A DNA stretch of 64,000 nucleotides from Actinomycetes bacterium (GTDB lineage Bacteria > Actinomycetota > Acidimicrobiia > Acidimicrobiales > JAMCPL01). The notes beneath the pieces were generated by a model. The model did not search any database. It saw only the letters and a program-made list of their open reading frames with translations, and was not told the DNA's origin. The stretch covers positions 33,382 to 97,381 of the forward strand of contig JAJZWU010000004.1 of assembly GCA_021846515.1 (NCBI GenBank), written 5' to 3'. The first letter of the stretch is position 1. Every line of letters starts with the position of its first letter. The position numbers and the translations under genes are program-made. This document shows positions 9,040 through 18,790 of the stretch, in pieces.

Positions 9040-10782
9040 TTACTTGGGAAAATATGTCGCCAAATCACTTCCGTTGCCGGTAATAGCCAGATCAAGCTTG
9101 GCCAAGCTGGAACCATCCAAATTCCCTCTTGTACAGGCAATTAATTTATCCTTGGCAACCTCAGTCGGCCCATTTTCTCTATTGCCGGCAGCTCCCTTTG
9201 GCACATCAGCTTTTGCCAGCAATTCTGAGCCGTCCTTCAGCCTAACAATCACCCTGGAAGGAAATTTCATTGTAAAAGAATCAATAGCACTGGCATCCCA
9301 CCAAGATTGTTTAGCATCTACTCTTTGGGAGGCACTATTTGTCATAGTATCGTAGTGGGAGCTACTTCTCCTGTAGCCAGGATCTCCGCCAATCCTATCA
9401 AGGACACCACTTGGCGCAACAGGCATTCTGGCTGCCGCCCTGGCAGCTGTCTTTCTCGCTATTCCTTTTACCATTCTAGCCGCAATACGAGCTACTTCCA
9501 GCTCGTTCATGCCCTGAGGGCGCTCCCTTCCCAGCACAACACCCGCACGCAACAGCCGTCCAATACCGGCATCTGTAGCTACGGACTTAGTAGGTAGAAT
9601 GTTCTCAAATGACTCAGCTGCCTCGACACTTAAAGCTGGATCGTGGACAACGGTAGTATTTCCAGCAATTTTACGCAACCTAACTGCATTTTTAGCCAGT
9701 TGATCCGATTGTAAATCGGTGTAACTTACACCCCCATTGAGCAATGCCAAGGCTGCCATCCAGCGTAGGGAAAATGTCATGGTGACAGGAGTAGGCAGTG
9801 CATCTATTCCAGCCAACTCATCATACTCGCTGTCCGGTTGCCGATGTCCGTTCAACCTGGCATACGGCTTGGACATCAAATCCATCACGTAGCTAAGAAC
9901 GCTGGTCTCTATCCTGACCCCAGAAATCATATCGGAATCATCAATATCCAACGATAGTATCGCATCAATTAAAGTATCTACGTAAGCGCAACCTGGATAA
10001 GGCTTTATTGAAATAGTCCTGGTAACCCAAACCTCACCCAGTCCACTCAGCGCCCCTCTCAATGGAGCCTCTGAAAACGCATGCAGGAACCCGAAACTGC
10101 TATCAAGTACATCCAACGGCCCTGTAACCCCCACTGAGGCCAACCTGGCAGCTCGCAAGCCGGCACAAGTAGGTTCAGCCGCTGTAATAAGTTTGGAGTC
10201 CGGCATAAAAAATCCTGGAGTAGTCGCCCTGGGCGGAGCATATAGTGACAGTGCCAATGCATGAGCAGTCTGCTTGACGCTGAGTCTCATAAGTCTGGAG
10301 CAGACTGCTGCTGCAGCTGCAGAGTGCACAAACGACCACATTTGCCCATTCTGCCGACCTATAAGGCAAGTACCCCCCAGCCGACCTGCAATCTCATTGG
10401 CAATCACCTGTGTAATCAACTGTTCAATACCCGTGGATCCACTTTCATAGCCAACTATTGCAGGAACCAAGACAGCCGAATGTCCGGTATGAGCAAAACA
10501 TAGATAGTCGTCATAATCTTGAGCTATGGACAGAACGGTAGCTGCATAAAGAGCGTCCTCGGCACGCACCGATAGGTCGGTCCCTGCCATAGGAACATTT
10601 CCAGGAGCTGACCATTCTTTTACGGCAGCCAGCACTCGCTGAGATGCTGAATCGCCAAGTGAGGCATATATGGCTGCAACTACTGATCTCTTCTGTGCCT
10701 GTGCAAGTTCAATCACATCCGGAGGAATATCTTCAATCTTCACCGACTGGATCCACTGTGCCATCTCTTCTACTATCGCCAT
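9040..10782 (-). CDS. MmgE/PrpD family protein
   Basis: 607-aa ORF to 10863; IMM-like helical region and C-terminal domain with IETSVLSYVMDLMSKPYARLNG; start probably near MAIVEEMAQWIQSVK because longer ORF overlaps dnaB. Confidence 0.72.
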   Translation of the reverse strand: MAIVEEMAQWIQSVKIEDIPPDVIELAQAQKRSVVAAIYASLGDSASQRVLAAVKEWSAPGNVPMAGTDLSVRAEDALYAATVLSIAQDYDDYLCFAHTGHSAVLVPAIVGYESGSTGIEQLITQVIANEIAGRLGGTCLIGRQNGQMWSFVHSAAAAAVCSRLMRLSVKQTAHALALSLYAPPRATTPGFFMPDSKLITAAEPTCAGLRAARLASVGVTGPLDVLDSSFGFLHAFSEAPLRGALSGLGEVWVTRTISIKPYPGCAYVDTLIDAILSLDIDDSDMISGVRIETSVLSYVMDLMSKPYARLNGHRQPDSEYDELAGIDALPTPVTMTFSLRWMAALALLNGGVSYTDLQSDQLAKNAVRLRKIAGNTTVVHDPALSVEAAESFENILPTKSVATDAGIGRLLRAGVVLGRERPQGMNELEVARIAARMVKGIARKTAARAAARMPVAPSGVLDRIGGDPGYRRSSSHYDTMTNSASQRVDAKQSWWDASAIDSFTMKFPSRVIVRLKDGSELLAKADVPKGAAGNRENGPTEVAKDKLIACTRGNLDGSSLAKLDLAITGNGSDLATYFPK

Positions 10783-10819
10783 TACATACACCATTCTACG
10801 CTCATATCTGTTACAAGTA

Positions 10820-12202
10820 TCACATAGTAGCGATGTTGCCAAAGCGAGCATAGCGATCCACAAATGACAGCTTTACGGATCCGGTAGGACCATTTCGGTG
10901 TTTTGCAATAATTATTTCAGCTGTACCTCTATCCGGTGAATCCTGATTATATACCTCATCACGATATATAAAAAGAACCACATCGGCATCCTGCTCTATG
11001 GAACCAGACTCACGCAAATCTGCCAACATGGGTCGCTTGTCCTGACGCATCTCCAACCCTCTGGAGAGCTGAGAAAGTGCAACTACCGGTACATTGAGCT
11101 CCCTGGCCAGTATCTTCAAGCCTCTTGATATCTCCGATACTTCAACCTGCCTGTTTTCTACATTGTGCCTACCTGTCATCAGCTGCATATAGTCGACTAC
11201 AATCATTCCGAGGCCATTGTTTGAAGACATGAGCCTTCGAGATTTTGCCCTTATATCCATGACTGTCAAATTCGGATTATCATCTATAAAAATCGGTGCA
11301 TCGTCAAGCTTACTTATAGCATTCCATATCTTTGACCAGTCAGATTGGCTCAGGTGACCACTTCTCAGGTGCTTAACATCCACCTGCGCTTCAGAAGAAA
11401 TTATACGCTGGGATAACTCCAGGTGACTCATCTCCAGTGAGAATAGGAGAACTGGTATCTTCTTGTGAATGGCCGCATTTGTCAATGCGCCCAACGCCCA
11501 CGAGGTTTTACCCATCGACGGACGAGCACCTACTACTATCAAATTTGACTTTTGCAACCCTGAAAGATAGCTATCTACCTCCGTATACCCAGTAGGTATG
11601 CCGGTAATAGCACGTCCCTCTTCTTGTATGCGTTCGAGCGTTTCAACGCTGAACTGAAGCAGGTCTTTGATTGGTTTAAGGCTGTCTATCACTCGCCTGC
11701 TGGCAACCTCAAAAATCATAGATTCTGCCCTATCTACCACCTCGGCAACATCCTCGGAATACTCAAAACCCATCTCGACTATATCACTTGCAACAGAAAT
11801 AAGCTTGCGTAGTAAGGAGCGCTCTTCCACTATAGTTGCGTAGTAAGACGCAGACCCCATAGAAGGTGTGGATGCCTGTAGTGAAAGTAGGACCGAGGGG
11901 TCCTCTACTGCTTCTGCAAAACCCTTGCACCGCAATTCCTCTGCCACGGTTACCGGATCAACGGGCTCTCCCTTCCCATAAAGGGAACAAATTGCTAAAA
12001 ATATCGTGCCATGTACTGGCTTATAAAAATCCTCCGGCTGGCAGTGCTCTACTGCCGTTGCAATAGCATCTCGCGATAAAAGCATCGATCCAATCAGGGC
12101 TTCTTCGGCTTCAAGATTATGCGGTGGTATACGACCACCCAACGTACCTGCCTGACGGCGCTTGGGACTATCAAAATGTGGTGTACTAATTACCTGTACC
12201 AT
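10820..12202 (-). CDS. dnaB: Replicative DNA helicase DnaB
   Basis: RIPPHNLEAEEALIGSMLLS, VVGARPSMGKTSWALGAL Walker A, IVVDYMQLM, SQLSRGLEMRQDKRPMLADLRESGSIEQDADVV. Confidence 0.97.
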   Translation of the reverse strand: MVQVISTPHFDSPKRRQAGTLGGRIPPHNLEAEEALIGSMLLSRDAIATAVEHCQPEDFYKPVHGTIFLAICSLYGKGEPVDPVTVAEELRCKGFAEAVEDPSVLLSLQASTPSMGSASYYATIVEERSLLRKLISVASDIVEMGFEYSEDVAEVVDRAESMIFEVASRRVIDSLKPIKDLLQFSVETLERIQEEGRAITGIPTGYTEVDSYLSGLQKSNLIVVGARPSMGKTSWALGALTNAAIHKKIPVLLFSLEMSHLELSQRIISSEAQVDVKHLRSGHLSQSDWSKIWNAISKLDDAPIFIDDNPNLTVMDIRAKSRRLMSSNNGLGMIVVDYMQLMTGRHNVENRQVEVSEISRGLKILARELNVPVVALSQLSRGLEMRQDKRPMLADLRESGSIEQDADVVLFIYRDEVYNQDSPDRGTAEIIIAKHRNGPTGSVKLSFVDRYARFGNIATM

Positions 12203-12376
12203 TAACTACCATCCTGCTCCTTTTGACTGTGGAAAAACAACGGGAAAGTACTGTGGAATGTCTGTGTACTTTGTCCATTCACCTATGGAAAACCTGTGCA
12301 TTATGTAATTTATAATACAGGTGGCCTGTATCACTAACGTTCACTGGTGCCAAATACGATCAAGGCTACCACTGAA

Positions 12377-12523
12377 ATGGCGACAAAATTGGAGTCCTAT
12401 AACCTGGCCTGTGCATTGCGTGATCTGAAGAGTGATGTTACGCTGTTTGCCAATGACCTTGCCGTTCAGTTTACAAACAACAAAGCGGAGTCCGACCTGC
12501 GTATGGTTAAGCTCCAGCTTTAG
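12377..12523 (+). pseudogene. IS66-family transposase C-terminal fragment
   Basis: MATKLESYNLACALRDLKSDVTLFANDLAVQFTNNKAESDLRMVKLQL* matches the IS66 signature (..F..D..VPFTNNQAERDLRMVK..); upstream AKYDQGYH in a different frame. Confidence 0.7.
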
Positions 12524-12587
12524 CCGTGGAAATGAGGTCAAGATTGCAATGACTCACCTCATACTCAGGTCATGGTCAGGATAAGGC

Positions 12588-14108
12588 TCAGGACAGTGCT
12601 TTTAACAATGCAGCAGCCTCGGGATCTCCAAACTCACTAAAGGCCACGGTAGCAGCATGAACCCTCATGGAATAATCATTGTCTGCATCTCTGGCTATAG
12701 CCATAAGAGGGCATAGCTCAGACAGTCCCATGGATCGCATCCTCTGCGACCAGCGCCGTGCTGTGTCAATATCCAAACGGGGAGCAATTCTGGATGCTAC
12801 AGCCAGTGTTGCAAGGATTTCCTCTTCACCTTGAAAAAATTTGTACGCCCCTTCAAGTAGGCTATTTGCACAGTTCTTCCCTATATTTAGAGCTTGTGCT
12901 ACTACAAGGCGGCGCGTAGAGGTATCCAACTTAGCAGCAATTTCCAATACAGAACGATTATAGCCGGTGTTTGCTGCGGACTCTCCGTCTGCTCTGTCAC
13001 CACCTGCAGCATTTGGACTGCCCGCGCCGCCGTCATTCTTGGCATCATTCCCAGTCGTTTTCACCTCGCTAGAATCGTACCCGGTGCTGCCAGCATTGCC
13101 GATAACTCCCATAATACATGCGATAATAAAAGATAGTACGTTCCAGGGAAGTCCCTCGCTTGGATAGTTTTGAGGGGGGAACTCGGCATTCAACTGCCCA
13201 TACAGCTCAATAGCCTTATCAGCATCATCCATCCAGAGAGCTACCTGCAATGCAGATTTCAAGGCCATCCAAGCCAGTACGCCGTGCTGGTCGTCTGCGG
13301 AGGCTGCTGCAAGAAGATCCTCCAGCGCTTCGTTAAGCTGATTTGCCGCCCAGCGTGCCTTGCCGATTTTTAATAGCATAATGGCTCGCTCATAGCCGGA
13401 CATCTGGTAGTTGATCGATTCCTTGATCGATTCCTCAAGTATTGCCAGTTTAAGATTTCTTTCTGCTTTTTTCTTTGAGTCTGCACGCGAAATTGCATAT
13501 CCGAAATGAATAATTTCACATGTATGATCCTCTTGTATCAGGAGCTGCCGACCGGGTATCTTGCTTACGACTCGCTCATGCAATCTACCCGACCAGCATG
13601 CCTCTTCCCTTCTGAACAACCTAACAGCCGGATGAGTTACTGCAGGCGCATCACTCCAGAACACGCTCGACACATCGGCACTACCGTCTACTTCGCCATG
13701 GCTACCAACCATCACAGCCCTACTGCTACTATCCAAACTGTCGGCCACCAAGACGTTACGAATATTTACTTCAAAAGCCTGTGCGTATCCATTATCAAGA
13801 AGGAGGCGTCGTATCCCATTTTCTACCTTACAATACAACACTTCGTCGGCATCTATTGACAGAATCCATTCCGAGTTACATAATTCAAGCGCCCTGTTAC
13901 GAGCGGCAGCAAAATCGTCATCCCAGTAACCTTGAACTGTCTTTGCTCCACACCTTCCAGCAATACCAAGAGTTTCATCATGCGATCCTGTATCGTAGAC
14001 CAATACACTGTCGACCAGACCGCTCAATGACTCCAAACAGGCAGAAATGTTATCAGCTTCGTCCAATGTTATTATACAGGCTTGAAGAAGCTCAGGCCTG
14101 ATGGACAT
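12588..14108 (-). CDS. Glycosyltransferase family 2 with TPR-like C-terminal region
   Basis: ACIITLDEADNISACLESLSGLVDSVLVYDTGSHDETLGIA, WILSIDADEVL. Confidence 0.87.
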   Translation of the reverse strand: MSIRPELLQACIITLDEADNISACLESLSGLVDSVLVYDTGSHDETLGIAGRCGAKTVQGYWDDDFAAARNRALELCNSEWILSIDADEVLYCKVENGIRRLLLDNGYAQAFEVNIRNVLVADSLDSSSRAVMVGSHGEVDGSADVSSVFWSDAPAVTHPAVRLFRREEACWSGRLHERVVSKIPGRQLLIQEDHTCEIIHFGYAISRADSKKKAERNLKLAILEESIKESINYQMSGYERAIMLLKIGKARWAANQLNEALEDLLAAASADDQHGVLAWMALKSALQVALWMDDADKAIELYGQLNAEFPPQNYPSEGLPWNVLSFIIACIMGVIGNAGSTGYDSSEVKTTGNDAKNDGGAGSPNAAGGDRADGESAANTGYNRSVLEIAAKLDTSTRRLVVAQALNIGKNCANSLLEGAYKFFQGEEEILATLAVASRIAPRLDIDTARRWSQRMRSMGLSELCPLMAIARDADNDYSMRVHAATVAFSEFGDPEAAALLKALS

Positions 14109-15009
14109 TATGACTCTCGTCTACCTGTTCGCAGGGCTCGCATTCAAGCTCAAGCGTGGCATGAGCTATCCCATATGACGTGCTCAATACAGTCTTCAAG
14201 GCATCCGACACGATTTGTGCCTCCTCAAGGCTCGGGTGCCCCTGAACCACTACGTGACCCGAAAGAACTCTGTATTCACGAGAGAGGCTCCAGATATGTA
14301 GGTCGTGCACGCCTGCCACTCCCACAACCGCCTCCATCCCTGCCTGAATTACTGATGGGTCGATATCTGCCGGGGTATTCTCCATAAGAACACCTACGCT
14401 CTCTTTCAGTAGCCCATAGGCAATATAAAGTATGAACACTGCAACAAATAACGGCACAATGGCATCTATCTGCACAAATGATGGGTCTATAATGAGTACG
14501 ACACCGGCCACAATGACAGCCAGTGATGCCATGACATCAGCCACCGCATGAAACAGAGAGGTTCTCATATTGAGATCAAGTGTCTTATCGTTTAGCACAA
14601 ACGCTGCGGCGCCATTCAGTATAAAAGCACCCAAAGCAGCAAGCATGAGAACAAGCCCATCAACTTTCTCGGGATGCAGCAACCTGACAATACTTTCGGC
14701 AATAATGCCTACCGTAACTATACTGATTAAAGCCATATTGGCCAGCGCTGCAAGTACTGTTGCCCGATGTCCTCCGTAGGATCTTCTCTCGTCACGAGGT
14801 GCAGCAGCCCAATACACTGCAAACAGAGAGAGAATTATGCCACCGGCATCAACCAAATTATGTCCGGCATCAGCCAAAAGTGCTACCGAATTGGCAAACA
14901 GGCCAAAAACGATCTCGCCGGCGGCAATAAAAATCTGCAATGCAACCGCTGCCGTCAAGCGCTGCCTCCTGCTCATCTCCCGTCCTTCCCAGGAAAAGCC
15001 TGGGGCCAT
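14092..15009 (-). CDS. Cation diffusion facilitator (CDF) family transporter
   Basis: ALLADAGHNLVDAGGIILSLFA HxxxD motif, FHAVADVMASLAVI, C-terminal VHDLHIWSLS. Confidence 0.93.
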   Translation of the reverse strand: MAPGFSWEGREMSRRQRLTAAVALQIFIAAGEIVFGLFANSVALLADAGHNLVDAGGIILSLFAVYWAAAPRDERRSYGGHRATVLAALANMALISIVTVGIIAESIVRLLHPEKVDGLVLMLAALGAFILNGAAAFVLNDKTLDLNMRTSLFHAVADVMASLAVIVAGVVLIIDPSFVQIDAIVPLFVAVFILYIAYGLLKESVGVLMENTPADIDPSVIQAGMEAVVGVAGVHDLHIWSLSREYRVLSGHVVVQGHPSLEEAQIVSDALKTVLSTSYGIAHATLELECEPCEQVDESHNVHQA

Positions 15010-15111
15010 ACTCTTATTTTAGCCACAACCATCCAAGTGCTCCGAAAAGGCATTTCAAAGGTTTGATAGTCGCCAACATCGCCAATTGCACCATTGCCAC
15101 TCACACTAAGA

Positions 15112-16905
15112 CTATCCGAGCGGTCCAAACCATTTCGTATCAGTGTTTCCACTACGGTAACAGTTGACCAGATGCTCAAACCACTTACTGCTTTCATCCA
15201 ATCCACCGTTGCGATTACGCCTAAGCCAGAGCGATCTATATATTTCCTGTATATGGGCCAGATTGGAAATGAGTTCGTCGCGTTGCGTACTTGGAACAGA
15301 TGAAAGACTGCCGTCACGTTCCAGTCTGAAACCGGCATCTTTAATGGCAAGCTTCAACCAGTCTGCTCCAGCTCTTATTTCGTCTACGACATAATCTATG
15401 TTCCGCGCATCACCTGCAGCACAATCATATGAGCTACAAGAAGCGATACTCTCGTCTATAAAACAAGCTATTCTTTCCAGGTCTTCAAGTGTAAGGCCGG
15501 TGGTAAGACCCGACCCTACCGGAAACTGAGGTAACAACAGATGAAGCACCAACGCAGACATGTTGGGAGGTTTGGGCACAACCATATCATGGACTTGGCC
15601 AAGAGAGACCAGCGCTTCTCCTACCTCTGGACATGGAGAACCAAACATATGTATACCTGTCAACCTTCCCAAAGATGAAATATCTATCCAACTATTATCG
15701 TTATACGACCATGACATTGCTGCTGCTATAAGCAGGCCGGGAAACATAACGGGAAGCTGCTGATGGTGTCCCATATCTCCCCAGTCACAAATCATGAGCC
15801 CCTGTGAACCATACTCTATCCCAGCTTGAGCCGCTTCACTAATATTTCTCAAAGCATTGCTCAATCTGCCGGTTAAAGATAGCCAGCTTGAAGTACCGCA
15901 GCAGGTGTAAGTGGGTATTTCTCGTGATGAGAGTTGTTCCAGATGAGAGGCAAACGGGTGCCCGGCATCATAGCCCCATTCGCACACAGTAGTGCCATCC
16001 GGCAATTCATCTATCAGATTGGGATGTGAGTTCAAGTAGTCGCCCCAGACCATAACCTGACGATCCCTCAGCGGGCTGGTCTCTCTCAGTCGCTTCAGCC
16101 AATCCACCCACTGATGGGAACGCTCTCCCTTAAGTTCCCAGGGCTCATCCATGCCCACATGAGCATAAGGACTGTCAAACAACGGAAGAAGCTCTTCCAG
16201 AAGCTGCGATACGAGCAAGAACGATCCTGGCTTCTCCGGATCAATTGTCGTAGGCTTCCGTTCAATGCCAAACAGCCAGTAAAATCCATCTGGCTCAATA
16301 GCCAGCTGCCTGTAACGATCGTGTACAAGCCAGCGCTCCATGTGACCCAGGGTATTTTGATGAGGAACCAGATCTATACCAAATTCACGGCATGTTGCCT
16401 TCACGTGCTCTATGTCGTCAGCGGTATAGGGATCGGCATATTTCCATACTTCATCGTGTCCGGTGTAGGCAAAAGTATGTTCCATATATAGATGTAACTG
16501 ATTAAATTTAAGCCTGGCGAGTAGCTCAATAATGTAATCCATAGTTTCGAGGGTAGGAACTTTGGTACGCGATATATCCAGCATGACGCTTCTAACAAGG
16601 AAGTCTGGCCAATCCGTAATACGGCAGGCTGGAATCAGATTACCGGAGCTACTATCTCCCTCGTTCCCCCCAGATAGCGACAGGTCTGACAGGCGAATCA
16701 ACTGCCCCAGGGTAACTTCCGCGTACCTAAGACCATCTTCATCGGCAGCCATAATAGTTACTCCTGCTTCTGCGGCAATAATTCTATACCCTTGAGAGGG
16801 TAGGGAGTCATCCATTACTACATTGGTTATCGTCGCACCGACCAACTTACCGGATGGATCGAGATGAACACTACGAGGATAAGGAATTAGCTCAATTTCA
16901 GGCAT
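15112..16905 (-). CDS. Glycoside hydrolase family 20-like (beta-N-acetylhexosaminidase-like) protein
   Basis: RSVMLDISRTKVPTLETMDYIIELLARLKFNQLHLYMEHTFAYTGHDEVW, FGIDLVPHQNTLGHMERWL, HVGMDEPWEL. Confidence 0.8.
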   Translation of the reverse strand: MPEIELIPYPRSVHLDPSGKLVGATITNVVMDDSLPSQGYRIIAAEAGVTIMAADEDGLRYAEVTLGQLIRLSDLSLSGGNEGDSSSGNLIPACRITDWPDFLVRSVMLDISRTKVPTLETMDYIIELLARLKFNQLHLYMEHTFAYTGHDEVWKYADPYTADDIEHVKATCREFGIDLVPHQNTLGHMERWLVHDRYRQLAIEPDGFYWLFGIERKPTTIDPEKPGSFLLVSQLLEELLPLFDSPYAHVGMDEPWELKGERSHQWVDWLKRLRETSPLRDRQVMVWGDYLNSHPNLIDELPDGTTVCEWGYDAGHPFASHLEQLSSREIPTYTCCGTSSWLSLTGRLSNALRNISEAAQAGIEYGSQGLMICDWGDMGHHQQLPVMFPGLLIAAAMSWSYNDNSWIDISSLGRLTGIHMFGSPCPEVGEALVSLGQVHDMVVPKPPNMSALVLHLLLPQFPVGSGLTTGLTLEDLERIACFIDESIASCSSYDCAAGDARNIDYVVDEIRAGADWLKLAIKDAGFRLERDGSLSSVPSTQRDELISNLAHIQEIYRSLWLRRNRNGGLDESSKWFEHLVNCYRSGNTDTKWFGPLG

Positions 16906-16993
16906 ATGCCCACTTTACCATTGCCTGTGGCGCGTAATGTTGGGTTGAACTATTAGCTACCACATGTAAGCAATAAATTTCCCTTGATGGACA

Positions 16994-17842
16994 TCACCAC
17001 AATGACCCAGGCCTATCTCCTGCCCCTATCATCGCCTGCAGCATATTGCTGACGATCTCAAGGTCAGTCGCATGGGTAACCCCTATACAACGACCCCTAC
17101 CGGTTAGCACCTTAAAAGTTTCCGCTACGCCTCCTCCAAGCATATCGCCAACCACATCAGGCAAAAGTATCTCCTCGGTACCATTATTGCTGGCAAGCCC
17201 TCTCTCTACTGCTGCTGCCAGGTAATCTAACATGCCGGGTTGAAAGCCCCATAGATTCATAGATACCGGCACATCGGGATCGAGCACCGATGGCACAAGG
17301 CCGTCTTTTGAAATATACTCGTCTTTATTTATACGACTTACCTGTTTGCGTTCGGTAATTGACCTCAAGGCACCGTCATCACCGACAAGGCATATCCCTC
17401 TTGTAACCGGAGCATCAGTAATAATAGTATTGCTCAGGGAAAAAGCCACCAGGCAATTAGAATCGGATGTGTTCAAATGTTCTTTTAGCTTGGCTAAAGC
17501 ATCGGCGCCATAAATGTCGTCTCCGTTGACTATCCCAAATGGCCCCTTATCTTTCAATTCTTTTTCGGCACATACTATCGCATGTGCAGTTCCCAGTGGT
17601 ACCTCTTGATGAGCAAAAGACACATCTATCTTCCCTCTCCAACATCGCGATATATGGTAACGGATTGCAGGACCGGTTTTCGGGCCCGTAATAACCGTTA
17701 TGCCATCAAAGCCCGCCCTTAGCGCGTCAGACGCTGTAATGTCAATAAGGGCATCACCATCAGAACCTACCGGGGCCAAAGGTTTGCAGCCTCCAAAGCG
17801 TTTACCCATGCCTGCTGCGAGCATTACCAGTTGCATCCGCAA
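16994..17842 (-). CDS. NTP_transferase family nucleotidyltransferase
   Basis: LVMLAAGMGKRFGGCKPLAPVG, GPFGIVNGDDIYG. Confidence 0.85.
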   Translation of the reverse strand: MRMQLVMLAAGMGKRFGGCKPLAPVGSDGDALIDITASDALRAGFDGITVITGPKTGPAIRYHISRCWRGKIDVSFAHQEVPLGTAHAIVCAEKELKDKGPFGIVNGDDIYGADALAKLKEHLNTSDSNCLVAFSLSNTIITDAPVTRGICLVGDDGALRSITERKQVSRINKDEYISKDGLVPSVLDPDVPVSMNLWGFQPGMLDYLAAAVERGLASNNGTEEILLPDVVGDMLGGGVAETFKVLTGRGRCIGVTHATDLEIVSNMLQAMIGAGDRPGSLW

Positions 17843-18790
17843 TCAGCCTCCAAAACGCAGCAATGCACTACCCCATGTCATACCTGCACCAAATCCAGAA
17901 AGGAGAACTGTATCACCCTTTTTCAATTTCCCCTCTTGAATAGCAGCCACCAGGGCAAGCGGTATGGACGAGGAAGAGGTATTCCCGTAACGATCTATAG
18001 TAATCATGGCCTTCTCGGGAGGTATGCCCAATCTCTCTCGGGCAGCTTCTACAATTCGTGCGTTTGCCTGATGGGGAACAAAAAGATCGATACTTTCACT
18101 GCTTATGCCGGCTCTACTCAGTGCATTTTGCGCTGAGTTTACAATTATCCTGACCGCCCGCCGGAATACCTCCTTGCCATCCATAAATAGATACCCTCCA
18201 TGGTCGCAATAGAGAAGATGCTTCAGAGAACCATCAGCGCCAAGATCCCATGAAAGCAACTCACCGGGGCCCTCGGTGGCCTCCAAAACTATTCCTGCGG
18301 CACCGTCGCCAATTACTACCGCCAATGTACGCTCATCCATGTTTGTAATAGATGACAGGGTCTCCGACCCTATAAGAAGTATGCGCTTGGCACCTACACT
18401 TATAAGGCCATGCGCCACTACCATTGAATAGACAAAGCCCGAACAGGCCGCATTGAGATCAAAAGCGCCTCCAGCGATACCCAGAGCATTCTGAACTGTA
18501 GCTGAGGTACCAGGAACACGTTCGTCCGGCGTAGTGGTTGCAAGAAGCAGTATATCTATATCCTCAGGCAATACTCCGGCTGACTCCAGGGCTTCCTTCC
18601 CGGCCATAATTGCCAATTCTGCAGTAGTGCCTCCAATATGGCGCTCTTTTATGCCAGTACGCTCGGTGATCCACTCATCGCTGGTATCCAGCCGAGCTTC
18701 CAGGTCGGCATTGGTTACTATCGTCGGAGGGAGACCTACTCCCCAGCCGGTAGTCACCGCACCTGAATGCTTATGGTTAGAGAGTGTCAT
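17843..18790 (-). CDS. fabH: 3-oxoacyl-ACP synthase III (KAS III)
   Basis: TSDEWITERTGIKERHI, FDLNAACSGFVYSM active-site Cys, VPHQANARIVEAARERLGI, DRYGNTSSSSIPLAL. Confidence 0.93.
   Translation of the reverse strand: MTLSNHKHSGAVTTGWGVGLPPTIVTNADLEARLDTSDEWITERTGIKERHIGGTTAELAIMAGKEALESAGVLPEDIDILLLATTTPDERVPGTSATVQNALGIAGGAFDLNAACSGFVYSMVVAHGLISVGAKRILLIGSETLSSITNMDERTLAVVIGDGAAGIVLEATEGPGELLSWDLGADGSLKHLLYCDHGGYLFMDGKEVFRRAVRIIVNSAQNALSRAGISSESIDLFVPHQANARIVEAARERLGIPPEKAMITIDRYGNTSSSSIPLALVAAIQEGKLKKGDTVLLSGFGAGMTWGSALLRFGG

Noticed and set aside
8954-9355. 133-aa + strand ORF
   Set aside because: Mostly antisense to the MmgE/PrpD C-terminus; no motifs.
12341-12541. 66-aa - strand ORF
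   Set aside because: Antisense to the IS66 transposase remnant, which explains its coding-like appearance.
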